Origin: Ciona intestinalis
Lineage: Eukaryota > Chordata > Ascidiacea > Phlebobranchia > Cionidae
Assembly: GCF_000224145.3 (NCBI RefSeq)
Contig: NC_020172.2
Coordinates: forward strand, 3,951,557-4,015,556
Length of the DNA: 64,000 nucleotides
Direction of reading: 5' to 3'
Made by a program: the position numbers and the translations under genes
Shown: positions 1 through 12,300 of the stretch, one piece after another
Layout of the letters: each line of letters starts with the position of its first letter
How positions within the stretch are numbered: the stretch's first letter is position 1
Notes under the pieces: model-generated
What the model saw: only the letters and a program-made list of their open reading frames with translations
Told to the model about the DNA's origin: nothing
Database searches by the model: none

Positions 1-147
1 TTTTCTGATCAAGTTTTAAACAATTAACAACGCTCTTTTAAATTCGTTGGAATGACGGTTTATAATTTTGTAAATATTCTTTTTTACTACCAAATTGGGA
101 GAGAAAAGAGAATGAAATATGTCTCGTCTTACCCCACCCTATACTGA
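1..147. mobile_element. MITE, cut by window start
   Basis: Right three quarters, ending CTTACCCCACCCTATA. Confidence 0.7.
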
Positions 148-204
148 CTTATTTTATTTGGTTTGTTTTATAAAATGTTTTTAACTTGAATATCTATTAC
201 ACTC

Positions 205-402
205 TATAGAGTAGGGTGGGGAATATGGGACATCATTTCATTATATTTTCTCGTCCCATTTGGTAGTAAACAAAGAAAATTCAAAGAATTATTAAAACCG
301 TATCCTCACGACTCCCATAGACCGTTGTTTATTGTTCAAAACACGATAAGAATACTTGGTTATTATATGCTAAAGCTGTCCCACCTTCCCCCCCCCTAAT
401 AT
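205..402. mobile_element. Palindromic MITE (family type description)
   Basis: The family is about 190-200 bp with long terminal inverted repeats: one end TATAGTAGGGTGGGGAAAGA, then TGGGACACCTTT; the other AAAGGTGTCCCATCTTCCCC, then ACCCTACTATA. Insertions sit at TA. Inner landmarks are CTCGTCCCATTTGGTAGTAA, ACGACTCCCATAGACCGTTG and TTGTTTAAAACACGATCAGG, or their complements. There is no coding capacity. It may be the element described from Ciona as Cimi-1 (name from memory). This copy is complete. Confidence 0.85.
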
Positions 403-1048
403 ACTTACAATTACAACTACAGGCATACAAGCACGTATAATGACACCATAAAGGTGCATTACAATGATTTAAGTATAGCCTGAAATCATCTCTGACAATT
501 TTCCTTAACTTGCTCTCGTTTATAATTACACTTTCCATGTCTATTTCTACACTAAGCTCAACATTTTTGTTGGTTATGTGTTTAATACAAGAATCTTTTC
601 ATCCCTTATATTTGTGCCTTTAAAATAGTCATAAAGTGCAGATCAGTGATCAGTCATAAGGATAGAACAGAATAAAACCATATTCAGTACGGCACCGTAT
701 TGAGTCTATTGTTCATCTGAATATACAACGGAAATACAGGAAACAACAGCACGACAGCACAATCTATTATCTTCGTTTAATAATTTGACTACCAGCAGTG
801 ATCAATGCCTTTAAATTGTTTAACTAAATTTATATGTTTTTTCGGATATACGTCGATGTGTTGACTGCTGTGTCGAAAGGTGTAGTCTAAACTAAAGGTT
901 ACTGTCGTATTTTGCAGCATAAAATGGGTTTAAGTTGCTGAACACGTTAATGCTATTTCTTCCGCTTTCATCCGACTGCGCAAGAAACAGAGAACTATTT
1001 CGTCTTTACGCATCCAGTCTTATATCAGCGAATCCCCAATGCCTCTTG

Positions 1049-1193
1049 CAATTGCATAATCCACCCACAAAGTAACAAACAGGGTAACTCGTAAGTATGC
1101 ACGAGCTGTGTATGTGCAACAATACCTGTGCTATAACGATTGCTGTTTCCCGGCCACGCGAGAATAAAGCAAGTTACACCCATTCATTCAGTC
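1049..1193 (+). mobile_element. SINE 3' fragment
   Basis: Runs from CACCCACAAAGTAAC to GAGAATAAAGCAAGTTACACCCATTCATTC. Confidence 0.75.
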
Positions 1194-1929
1194 CATACAA
1201 CACTGTGTGCAAGCGTGTGACGAATGCTACTGCAGCACGACACACAAGTTACAAGTGCGCGCTGAAAATGAACGAAACAAGACCATCGTATATCTCCAAG
1301 GTTAGTCTGACCCATTATAATATATTTACGATTAGGCAGATAAGTTCTTGCTTCTCCCATTACCACATCGTCACTCAGCATCCTATACAGTGATTAAATT
1401 GACTCGTTTTATTATTTGTGTGTTTTATTAGGTTTAAACTAAAGCGTCGCTGAAATGACCTAAACCATAATAGTCAAAACTTTTAAACGCTTCTGCTAAT
1501 GCAAAACGTTACTTTTACCAACCTTATATATAGCAGAGTGGGGGAAGATGGGGACACTTAGGCACATATTGCCAAATATCACGGTTTTTGGGTGATACAC
1601 GGCCCTCATAGAGATAATAGTATGTTTGTCAGTCATTTTTTGACGAACTTGCTTCATTGTAACGCAGTTTTGAAATTCATACCATTTTTACCATACGAGT
1701 AAAAAAGATTATTTTTCTCCTAAAGAACTGTAATGTTGCGTCGTACATAACAGTTCTTTAGGAGAATATTCCTCGTTTTTTTGCACCTTGTAAAAAGATT
1801 GTACAGAACCTAATTTAAGGAGAAATTAACTTAAGGATTAGAATAACTAGATAACAAACTGTTTGCACCAACACTATAGAACAAAGATTTTGTAGATTAT
1901 ATTCTTTATCAGGTCACAACATTAGTTAT

Positions 1930-2072
1930 AATATCTGATTGCATTTTCAACAATTACCGACGCTTTTTTATAGTCATTAGGATGCGGTTATTTAATTCAT
2001 TAAAAATTATTTGGTACTGCTATGGAATGAGAATAGAGAGTGTCCCGTCTTACCCCATTCAACTATATCAAG
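1930..2072. mobile_element. MITE, degraded
   Basis: Only TTTTCAACAATTACCGACGC and GTCCCGTCTTACCCCATTCA are clear; upstream of the LCCL gene. Confidence 0.5.
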
Positions 2073-2204
2073 GCACGCCATCACTAACGATAGGCCTACA
2101 CATAATCGCTTGCATTTTGCGTGGGCTGAATCTATATACACCTCAAGGCAAACACCAATGCCACATAGGAAACTGTAGAAATATTTAGTTTGTAATTTGC
2201 CGCG

Positions 2205-5200
2205 ATGGACTTGCAGCATTTTCTGATTTTAGTGTTTTTGTTGAACGTTGCAGTTGCTAAAAAGCGATATCAAACTGGTATGTTACGTGTGCATTTTGTC
2301 ATATATGCGTATATATATGTGTGTGTGTGTTGGAATAAGGTTTTACACAAGGTAGTAGATCGTGTTTTAAACCATTAACAACGGTCTATGGGCGTCGTAA
2401 GGATACAATTTATAATTCTTTGAATGTTCTTTGTTTACTATCAAATGGGACGAGAAAATAGAACAAAAAATGTGTCCCATCTCCCCCTTAAACTAAACGT
2501 GTTTGTATATGATTCACAGTAACGTGTGAAACTAGAGGTAATGACATTACAACTGCTGTGTTTCGAGCTATATGTCCGAGTGGTTGCGCCAACTACAGCA
2601 TATATTCATTATGGGGAACCAAACGGTACACCGGCGACTCAAGAATATGCTCGGCCGCAATTCACTATGGTAAAATAACAGGTATGTGAGTATTACTTGT
2701 TGGCTTCACAGTTTAGAAGTGTGATTTTCAATGTTTAGTGAAAAAATATTATTAACTATATTTAACGTTTCTACGAAAGACATGATTTCACAATTGCTAA
2801 AACATACAGTAGGGTAAGATAGGAAACTGTTAGCACCAAAATCCCACATTTTCTAGTCGTGTTTTAAACGATTACCAACTATTTTTTGGAGTCGCCGGGC
2901 TATACGGCTATATATTTCTGTAAATATTCTTTGTTTACTACCAATTGGGACGAGTAAAAAAGGCCACGCTTTACTCAACTTTTGTGTTTTTCTAGACGAG
3001 CAGGGGGGAAGGGTTCGAATCGTATCAAAGTGGGGTAATATTAAATGTAAAGGATCTTTCCGCAATGGAGTTCAAAGCGTAGGCAAAAATAAATGGAAAG
3101 GAAGATATTTTCACTTCAAACGTAAGAAAAACTTGCTTTGAATGGGCTTAACTTAATTGCTTTATCATGGCGTGCTGCAGGGCAACGACAGTCGGTATAA
3201 CACGCGAATATTATGTTTCGTACACCTCGGTGCCAGCTTTACGAGTTTCCACGTATGCAACTTTGTGGGTGATTGTCTCTTTTTCGTATGACTGACAATT
3301 TAAGATTGGGATCGAGGCAACCTATACTGCAAACTATATACTGCAACCAAGAAATTTATACTATATATTGAGTTTTAATGTGATATATAGCTTCATTATG
3401 CTTCATTATACCATGCAGGGCCTCAACGTTGCTTGCAACAAGACATCGTGACGTCAGCACCCGTGTATAAGACAAGGTGCCCAAGAGGTTGCGAATATCG
3501 CATGAATGAAGTTTTGGGAACGCCTACTCAGTACAGCAGTCGATCTAGTGTATGTTCTGCTGCAATACATGCTGGGGAAATTAATGAAGGTTGGTTTCGA
3601 AAAAAATCAATAAAAAATTTTCAAAAAAAAGTCGAAAAAAAAGTCGAAACAAAAATAAACAAAACAAAGTTCGAAAACAATTAAAAAATGTCAGGGAGAT
3701 TGAAAAAAATCTGGTATACAGCTGCGGGGGTCGGTTGTATAATTCTGTAAATATTGTTTGTTTACTACCAAATGAAATGAGAAAATATATAAAAACAAGT
3801 ACTATCTTACCCCCATCCTACTATAAAACAACATGTACCATCTTACCCCACCCCACAATAAATGGTTTATATTATAGGAGAGGGAGGAATTGTAACGGTG
3901 TACAAAGTCAAGCCTGTACCGACAAGAGAAAACACGACATGGATTGATTTTTACGAATCGTCACAACGTGGTTGGCTGGAAAGCCGGCCGGGAACATTTT
4001 TCCAGAGTTCTTTCACATTTGACGGTAGACAAAAATATATTTTTTTAAGTTAACGGATATCCTTACAACAAAATGATCTTTTTTAAATTGTTTTACATAA
4101 ATGAACTTTTTTTAAATTTACACAAAATTCCACATTTTTATAATTAATAAATATTGTCACAACAAAACAAACTTTTTTAAAAAACATACTCACGTTTTTA
4201 CAATAAAATGACCTTTGTTTTAAAATTAGATTGACTTAAATTTAACTTTTTTTTAAACTAACCAAAATTCCAACAGTAAATCGTATTCAGTGTTCGAAAG
4301 ATGCGGTTGGAATTAACGGTAGTTTCATGTTCTTCTGTCCGCCTGGTTGCCACAGAGAAAACTACCGGGTTATTGGGGACGGAATTTACACAGAAGATAC
4401 CAATATTTGTGCAGCAGCAATTCACGATGGGCAAATACCAAGTATTAACAATTGTATAATAGTAGAGTGGTGGGAGACAGCAGGACACCTTTAGCACATA
4501 ATATCTAAATATTCTGATCGTGTTTAAAAAATTACATACAGTCTTTGTTTAGCACCGAATGGTACGGGAAAATAGAATGGCAAGATATTCTATCCCCCCA
4601 CCTTACTATATATACTGTTGCTATCAGGGATATTGTACTTGTATTTTTGGCTCTTTCGGCAAACAAATTCCTAACCGACGTTTCGACGTCCTATTCAGAT
4701 CGTTTTCAGCAAAATCTCTCTTTACAATATAACGTTAATATGTTCTGATCGTGTTTTTTTCGACGTTTATTGTCGTTTCGTTCAGGTCGTCTTTTTTNNN
4801 NNNNNNNNNNNNNNNNNNNNNNNNNNNNNNNNNNNNNNNNNNNNNNNNNNNNNNNNNNNNNNNNNNNNNNNNNNNNNNNNNNNNNNNNNNNNNNNNNNNN
4901 NNNNNNNNNNNNNNNNNNNNNNNNNNNNNNNNNNNNNNNNNNNNNNNNNNNNNNNNNNNGAGCAGGAGACAGTTCATTTACTTTTGAAAGTATGGACGTT
5001 AAACTACATACCGTTGGGTGTGTACAACTTCTTGACTCGCAACGAATGAATGAATGTAACATTTTTTATCTTATATTGTGGCCAGAAAACAACAGTCCCA
5101 TAACACCGGTGTATTGTTTCATACACCTCGTGTCAGCTTACGAGTTACCACGTATGTAACTTTGTTGGGGTTGTTATTTCTGTATGATCAACAATGTAGA

Positions 5201-7534
5201 CAACACATTGTAGCAGCGACTAGCCTTGAACCCAATACGTAGCTCTGGGTCAGGCGCCCTAACCATTTTGCCACGGTCCCTGTAAATTGCTGATAAATGT
5301 TTTTGTTTAACGTCCACAGTACCTTGCGGGATGACAGCAGAAAATTTCAAGTTAAACGACCGATTTACAATCGTGTGCCCGTTGAAACGAGACTGTTGGA
5401 CAGAAAGAGACAAACGAGCTGTTTATGGCAAATACGTATTTTCTGAACGATCTAGCTTGTGTAGAGCAGCAATGCATGACCGCGTTGTACCATGTAAGTT
5501 TTCTATATTAAAGATAATGATAATTTTTAAAGTAGTAGGGTGGGGTAAGACGAAGTTTCTGAATAGCATATCAAACTGGTATGTTACATATGTTCGTGTA
5601 GTTACATATGCATGTATATATATGTTGCGTTAAGATAGTATACATATTTTTCATTCTATTGTTTCGTTCTATTTGGTAGTTAACATACAACATTCAACAA
5701 ATTGTAGAACTATATAATACCTATTCGATTTTATTTCTTATATCAAACTCATATCGTTTTCAAATAACTGTTTATTATATGTTTATTCTTTATATAGATA
5801 TTTATACTGGAGGGGTCGCCCACATTCGTATAGTAAAAGGCCTGCCTTCATACATGGGTATTTACTACGCTCAAATTGAATCCGAATCGAGCGGACCAAC
5901 TGAAAAAGCTTTCATATTTGAAAACGGCAGAGACAGATTTGGTTTGTATTTTGGGAAGATACAAATATTGATATCTTGCTGGCGCTATATGACACAGTTG
6001 GTAATCGCGACTGTATATATAACCCAGAAGTTACTGGCTCAGGGCTCGTTGCTGCAACTATTGTGGGCGTATGTGTGTTTAGGCAAGACACTTAACTGAA
6101 GTGGTCCCTTATAGGTTGTCTAAATTTCCAGATATAAATGATAAATGAAGTATATGCATTTACAAATATACATACGTGGTTACTCGTAACCTGGCACGAG
6201 GTGTATAAAACATAACATCCTTGTTATAACAGCAGTCGTTGCCTCGCTATACAAAAATAAATAAGTTATAATATTTATACCATGTTGTTTATTTTCAGCG
6301 CAAAAAGAATCGTGTCTTTTGCGAGGTAGCGATTTCAATGAAACACGGTTCACAGTTGCGTGTTATTCACAATGTGACCAAGCTACAGATGCTGTTTGGG
6401 GTTACCTGAATTACACGGATTCGTCTTACATTTGCAGCGCTGCTATATTAAGTGGAAAATTGATGTGTAAGAATAACTAGGAAAGTACTGTGGAGGAAGA
6501 TAGGATACCTTTAGCACATATTATCCAATGACCATGACCGTGTTTTGAGCAATTAAGAACGCCCAATGGGAGTCGTGAGGATATACAGTTTATAATTCTT
6601 TGAATGTTTTGTTTGCTATCAAATGGGACCAGAAAATGGAATAAAAACTGTTTCATCTTTCCCGACCTTATTATATAGAACTGCGGAGTAAGATAGGGAT
6701 ACCTTTACCACGTAGTATTCAAATACCCTGATCGTGTTTTAAACAATTAACAACGGTCTATGGTAGTCGTGACGAAAAAATAGATAAAAGCTGTCCCACC
6801 TTAACTCAACTTACTATATTTCAGATTTTCAGTATGAAAATGTCCACGTTGAAATCTTACCTGGTCAGCAACATTACCGTTCATATTTTATATACGGTGG
6901 GGTGAGCATGGAGCATGGACCATGGCACAGATCTTTTCGATTTGTAGATGAATGACAATTGAGATGTCTTATACCTTTGAAACTCTCTCTTGATCATGTT
7001 TTGTCTAAATTCATGTTTTGTTTTTCATGCTTAATTGTGTAAAAAATGACAAAGCATTGGGTGAAATTTGGACGAAACATGGTAAAAAACTGGATCAAAA
7101 CAAAAAGGTTTAACAGAAAAAAATGCTAGTATGTATGCCTACAACGTTAATACTCTAACGATCAACCTAATCTTTGATTAGTAAGTATTAAGAAACACGT
7201 ATTTACTACATTCCGTGGGAGAAATGCTTCTACATTTTGTGCTAGCATTTTTAATTAAAATTACCTGTAAAACTACAGTGTACTAAACCACAATCAGTTT
7301 TTGTGTAGTATGTATATACTTGTTTTTAAATGCATGTATTCTAAACGATGGTTTAAGATTAGGAGATATGGCGTACCGTTTTTATTTGCAGTTGCAACTT
7401 TTACATTGTATGACGTAGAACCAACCAACGATTTGTTTGCTTCGTGTAAAAACGACGTCATGTGTTTTCGCAGTTTTGGTACCTGGAAAACAGTTACACG
7501 AAAAATGATTTGCATATTCGGAAATTGGCAATAA
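2205..7534 (+). CDS. Secreted multi-LCCL-domain protein (five tandem LCCL domains)
   Basis: Exons read from splice sites: 2205-2277, 2520-2681, 2996-3121, 3419-3589, 3878-4024, 4277-4441, one exon starting in the N gap and ending at 4989, 5320-5493, 5798-5941, 6299-6466, 6825-6896 and 7392-7534. All visible introns are phase 1. Residues 1-18 are a signal peptide (MDLQHFLILVFLLNVAVA). Five repeats follow, each encoded by an exon pair: the first exon has the Cys-Pro..Gly-Cys core, a Gly-Thr/Tyr turn and an IC(S/A)AAIHxG box, and the second has the GGxVxVxK strand. This is the LCCL (Limulus factor C/Coch/Lgl1) fold of extracellular proteins, some of which bind matrix or microbial ligands. I see no vWA, CUB or protease domain. 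The fifth repeat is the most diverged (CSAAILSG) and its last two exons are the least certain, since donor 6897 was chosen to keep phase. The precise function is unknown. Confidence 0.8.
2340..2495. mobile_element. MITE, left end lost
   Basis: ATCGTGTTTTAAACCATTAA through GTGTCCCATCTCCCCC, ending about 25 bp before the exon 2 acceptor. Confidence 0.75.
2806..2980. mobile_element. MITE, degraded
   Basis: ACAGTAGGGTAAGATAGGAA through CACGCTTTACTCAACT, ending 15 bp before the exon 3 acceptor. Confidence 0.65.
3170..3320 (-). mobile_element. SINE fragment, reverse
   Basis: Body piece (CGACAGTCGGTATAACACG, then TTTGTGGGTGATTG) in the intron between the first and second LCCL repeats. Confidence 0.7.
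3735..3860. mobile_element. MITE right half with duplicated end
   Basis: The terminal piece occurs twice in a row (ATCTTACCCCCATCCTACTA, then ATCTTACCCCACCCCACAAT). Confidence 0.6.
4458..4612. mobile_element. MITE, shortened
   Basis: GTAGAGTGGTGGGAGACAGC through CCCCCCACCTTACTATA, following LCCL exon 4277-4441. Confidence 0.7.
4798..4959. other. Assembly gap (162 N)
   Basis: The gap hides the start of the second exon of the third LCCL repeat. The visible remainder from 4960 encodes GDSSFTFE and stops at a GT donor at 4990, matching the end of the equivalent exon in repeat two (SSFTFDG). Confidence 0.99.
5044..5280 (-). mobile_element. SINE, reverse, nearly complete
   Basis: Starts at GAATGAATGAATGTAAC and ends in the head (TAGCCTTGAACCCAAT, then GGCGCCCTAACCATTTTGCC). 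Lies in an LCCL-gene intron. Confidence 0.75.
5534..5735. mobile_element. MITE, degraded
   Basis: Good left end (AGTAGTAGGGTGGGGTAAGA); the rest is scrambled. Confidence 0.45.
5988..6265 (+). mobile_element. SINE, degraded, forward
   Basis: Retains GGCTCAGGGCTCGTTGCTGC, GTGGGCGTATGTGTG and CTGGCACGAGGTGTATAAAA. Confidence 0.7.
6484..6676. mobile_element. MITE
   Basis: TACTGTGGAGGAAGATAGGA through CCGACCTTATTATATA. Confidence 0.7.
6677..6819. mobile_element. MITE directly abutting the previous copy
   Basis: Ends CCCACCTTAACTCAACTTACTATA. The exon acceptor TTTCAG at 6819-6824 follows at once, so the MITE end supplies its pyrimidine-rich lead. Confidence 0.7.
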
Positions 7535-9341
7535 ATACTAAAAGTTAATTATCACGAAAGGAATTTTGTGCTGTTTGGATATTATTATAAATTAATTTTG
7601 TTGTGTTCGGATGATATAATAATTTTCATGAGTGAGGTTTTGTGGTGTTTAGATCTTGTTATAATTCTTATAAATAGTTAATATTGCTAAATATATGAGA
7701 GATGCAAATAGCATGACTCAGAAAACCTCTATAGGATTATAAAGTTAGCCATGAAAAAGTTATTTCTACATAAAGAAGCCGGAAAAATACATTAATCGCT
7801 TATTCAGTAAACAGCATTTCTGGTTTATCAGGATTTTAGGTTTATTTTAAATCCGGAAATTTTACCTGTTAACGTTTTAAGGAGAAATTCCGACAGTGCC
7901 ACATTTTTGACAAACGGTTGGCATCGTAAATTGAATGGTTAATGATATTATAACATTGAAACAAAGCGCGCTAGGGGGCAAGCGTAATTTCCCTCTGCTA
8001 AGTATTTACAGGTTCGTAAAGTTTATTTACATGTTATAATTAAAGCAGTTCGTGACGAATCCGTCTTACACGGCTTAAAACGACTTGAACTGTTATGTTA
8101 ACGTGCATCTAGCCGTGCTGTTTACTGCAATCTGGTTTAAGCTGGAAAACCCGACGCTGCCGTGACGATAACATTGTCAACGGTGGCGGATTAAATCAAC
8201 TGACAACAAATAAAAGATCCCGAAACAATGGGGTTGTTGAATGCCGCTTATTTAGGCAGCAAACATTATGCACGCCGCGGCCTATCGTGCAAAGTTCGTG
8301 CAGTAAGCACGCACTTGATGACGTAGTTCTTATTCATCATAAAAGCAGCAACTGTCGGATTTAAACAACAAGAGCAGCGGTGCGGAACAATATTAATGCT
8401 AATCGTGCAAGCATGAACGCAAATCGGCACGCAATCTATGATGTCATAAATAGGTTAATCTCTTCTTCGTGATGATTTGCAAAATGTTAACAATTTCTCT
8501 CACGTAAGTTAGGCTTTAGCTTCCGGAAATCGGGCCATAGGTAAAAATCTAAAGCCTTCAGGCGGGTAATTAACGCGCTTATATATTGCCAAGGAATTGA
8601 AATAAGAGTCACGTTTGAAAATGTAACGATACGAGGAATGGCCACCGGCTATCCGCATACCCCTTTACATAGCTTAAACAAATAGCTCGTATACTTGTAT
8701 TTTACTTTATATTCGTTGTGCCCACGGCAAAGTATAGTTTGCTGCTTAGAATAAAAGTCGGTCGTGTGCTCAAATGTAACTTAAAAGTTACTGCTCAGGC
8801 CAATAACCATAAAGCGCAGGCAGCGGCACGCTTTCTATACACGAGAGTAAAGGAGAAGTGTAGATTAAGGTTGCCTAAGGCTGACATAGCTGTTGTGTTA
8901 TATGGATAACGATAATCAGGGGTTGTGTATTGTTTATATGTGATAAGCACGAAAGTGGTCAGAAGCCATCAGGGTTCGCGGGCCGTAAGCACTTTATATA
9001 TAACGATCGGTTTCCGAATTTCAGCCGCGTGTCTTTAATTATTTGGTCACGTATTTCGATAAATCACTTTTATAATTAACGACGTTAACGATATTAACTT
9101 TAACAAGGAACACGTGTCCGCTGAGCGTCCGTTCAGATTACTTCTAAAAACGGTAATAATTAAATGCGGACAGGGACAGAGCTGCGAATTAAAAGAACAA
9201 ATTCTGTTTTTCCTGTTCGCGCAAATTGTTGGGTTAGAACTTGTAAAAACAAAAGTCTGGACGTTATGCGTGTTTTCTTATTTAAATAACAATTACCTCT
9301 TCTTACACTTGCAGTTGTTGAGAGCGCCCGAGCATTTTGAA
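7535..9341. other. Intergenic region between LCCL gene and protease gene
   Basis: I see no gene here. An AATAAA (7530-7535) overlaps the TAA stop of the LCCL gene and another lies near 8206. From about 7560 to 7675 a degenerate unit of roughly 50 bp (core TTTTGTGGTGTTTGGAT) recurs about three times. The right half is less AT-rich and probably holds the promoter of the protease gene, but no clear TATA box was found. Confidence 0.5.
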
Positions 9342-12300
9342 ATGAATTGGGTCTTTAGTTTGTTTGGTGTACTAGGCTGCCTTGCTGTAGCGCACTGCAG
9401 CAATATTCGTGTTGAATTAGCCAACTCAGCGCCGAGAAGAGTTGTGTTTTTCCCGTTGGCTGGAAACACGAACTTTTCTAAGTTGCAAAACTACCTGGAG
9501 ACCGAGTGGAGCGCGAATCGTCAAGTTGGGAAGAATCTGCATCTGCCGGAGTCAACTATAGATGCATTACGAGCATACGCTGACGGTGATGTAACGTCTG
9601 CAAGCGATCCAGAGTTCCCAAACTATTTAAAAGTTGCAGAATTGGCCCCATCGCTGGCTGACGTAATTTTAGGTTCGAACAGCCAAAGGTATTTTTTTTC
9701 TAAATGTAAATTATGATAAAAATTGTCTTGTTAATGTTTTTGCTGAAAATTGATGCTAAATAGTTTGTTTAGTAAAGGGAATTAGTTAAAAGCTCTTGTC
9801 TGGTCTACATCCTCGAAGTATTAATGGGATAATGGACCTAATTACTAAGTTTAAAATTTGTTATAGGCCTATAGCGCCGCGATTTAAATACACTATTTTG
9901 TCTGTGTGCGTTCGTAAAAATACTTTACATAAAATGATTGTACGTAAAAAAATTGTACGTTAATTTTTTTTTAAACCTTAATTTTTGACATTTTACAAAA
10001 CACATAATTTTCGTTACAGGCCAGTTGTACCACGACAAAATATTACGTGTAGTTTTCAAGTAACGTACACTTGCACTAGAAGAGTGCTGGAACGCTATAC
10101 GGCAATTTGCTTGTGGAGATTATGTGATAGGTAAAATTAACGATAATGTTTTTTTGCCCAAAATTGTTAAAGTGTTTTTGGTCTACGAAATTTAAGGCAG
10201 TGTTTTTGGATTAAGAAATTATAAGATAATGTTTTTGGCCCAAGAAATTTTAAGACAATGTTTTGCTCAAAAAATTTAAGACAAAGGTTTTGCCCAAGAA
10301 CTTTCAGGACAATGTTTTTCACAAGAAATCTTTAAACAATGTTTTCGCCTAAGAAAATGAGATATAAGAAATTTTAAAACAATGTTTTTCCAAGAAAATA
10401 GTATTACACTATGAATAATGACCTTTTCCCGTCACATTCAACAAAAAGTAAACTGGGACGTTTTTTCTTAACGAGATTTGGTTGTAAATGCAAATGACTC
10501 GCAACTGGTACTTTCCAAAACAATTTACAAATTTGTACTTCGTGCTTGCCCGCCTGCCAAGAATTTATTTTTGTTGTTTCGAATCGGACATTCGTGCTCG
10601 ATTATGCCAAACGTATCGTGACTGAAATGCATTTATTTTAGGTATCGTTACGTAAATAGACTGACTCAATGTACAAGAACACAACAACGCTGCTGTACCG
10701 GTTACAACTTAGGAGCAAGCGGTTATTGTGAGCGAGAGGCCCAATCACAAACAACAGGTGTGACGTCATAAATCATGATCTAAAATTCAACTATAACTAT
10801 AAATCGAAATACCGGAGAGCATGCTTTCAACTTTTTGACATTCAAGTACAGTTTTTTTTTGGCTTGAAGTGCCGTAACTATGGTTCAAAGGAAATAATAT
10901 TATGAGTCACATCACAATTAGCAAAAAAAACGGTTTTCATATACATACAATACTGTGGTATAAAATGTAATACACTTAGCACCTGTAACCCTAATCGTGT
11001 TTTTTTTTTCAATTAACAACACTATTTAGACTCGCGTTGCTATGGTCATATAATTCTCTAAATATTTTTTTGTTTACTACAAAAAGGTGAAAAGAGAATA
11101 AAAACATGTACTTTCCATTTTACTCCATCCTATTAGAATTATTATTTAAATACGAATAATGTTGTGAGTCACAACACAAAATAGCAAAGATCTTAACTTG
11201 ATTTACTATAGATTCTGGATGCGGTAACCCTCGGCGCTTGGTACAACGAAATGGTATCCTCCAATCTCCAGGATACCCTAGCATAGATTATGAAGCTAAC
11301 CTAAATTGCCGCTGGTCTATAAATGTACCGCTTGGATATAAAGCAATCTTGAAGGTTTTAGATCTGGACATGGAAAACGGAAAGTAAGCATGACAATTTT
11401 TGTATGGTGTACTAAAAGTCATATGCAATATCTAAAATAGAACTGTGAGGTAAGATGAGACACCTTTAGGACGTAATATCCAAATATCCTGGTCGTGTTT
11501 TAAACAATTACCAACGGTCTATGAGGGTCGTGAGGATACAGTTTCATAATTCTTTGAATGTTCTTTTTGTTTACTACCAAATGGGACAAAAATAGAATAA
11601 AAAGTTGTCCCATCTTCCCCTAGCACCCTTTTATGTTAGACTTTAACCTTGATGCTTAAACATTGACATTTATGTAACATAAAATTTTACATATTTTGAC
11701 ACATGATTTTTATCTTTTTAGTGGCGTTTGCAATCTCGAAGCAGGGACATGTTACCAGCAATGCAGCTTTGATCATCTAAGAATATTTGGAACCAGACCA
11801 AACACCACGAAAATTTTATGTGGCAATTTGGCCCCTTTTACAGAATACGAATCCGTTGGTAATTCGGTCGAAATAGCTTTTACAACCGATGACTCTGTCT
11901 ATGGAAGGGGATTTAAGATTGTGTACAGCGTCGTCCCAGGTAGGCTATTACCTTAAGTTTATATTATAGTTGGATGGGGATAGACGGGACACCTTTATAG
12001 CATATGATATTCAAATACCCTGATCGTGTTTTAAACAATTATGAACGTCTGTAAAAGAAACGGTTTTTTAATTCTTTGAATGATTTTTGTTTACTACCAA
12101 ATTGGGCGTAAAAATATAAGAATAATTGCAAAATCTTGTTCGCATCTTACCCCACAGTGCTATAATTCAAGGCAAAAAATAATTGCTATAAACCTTACAC
12201 AGTTTCTGCTTTGAGAAGTACTGCGTGTCCTAATGGTCAGGTTTGGCAAAAATGTCGTCGAAAATGCGCTCTAACATGCCAGAACAACAGCTTAAGACCA

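Noticed and set aside
1097-1393. 98-codon plus-strand frame upstream of the LCCL gene
   Set aside because: Most of it translates a SINE fragment; no family match.
8718-8909. 63-codon frame in the region before the protease gene
   Set aside because: Basic, with no domain; codon pattern and context look non-coding, and it sits in the probable promoter.
9114-9341. Earlier start for the protease protein
   Set aside because: The frame is open, but a clean signal peptide begins at ATG 9342 and the upstream stretch starts from a non-ATG codon.
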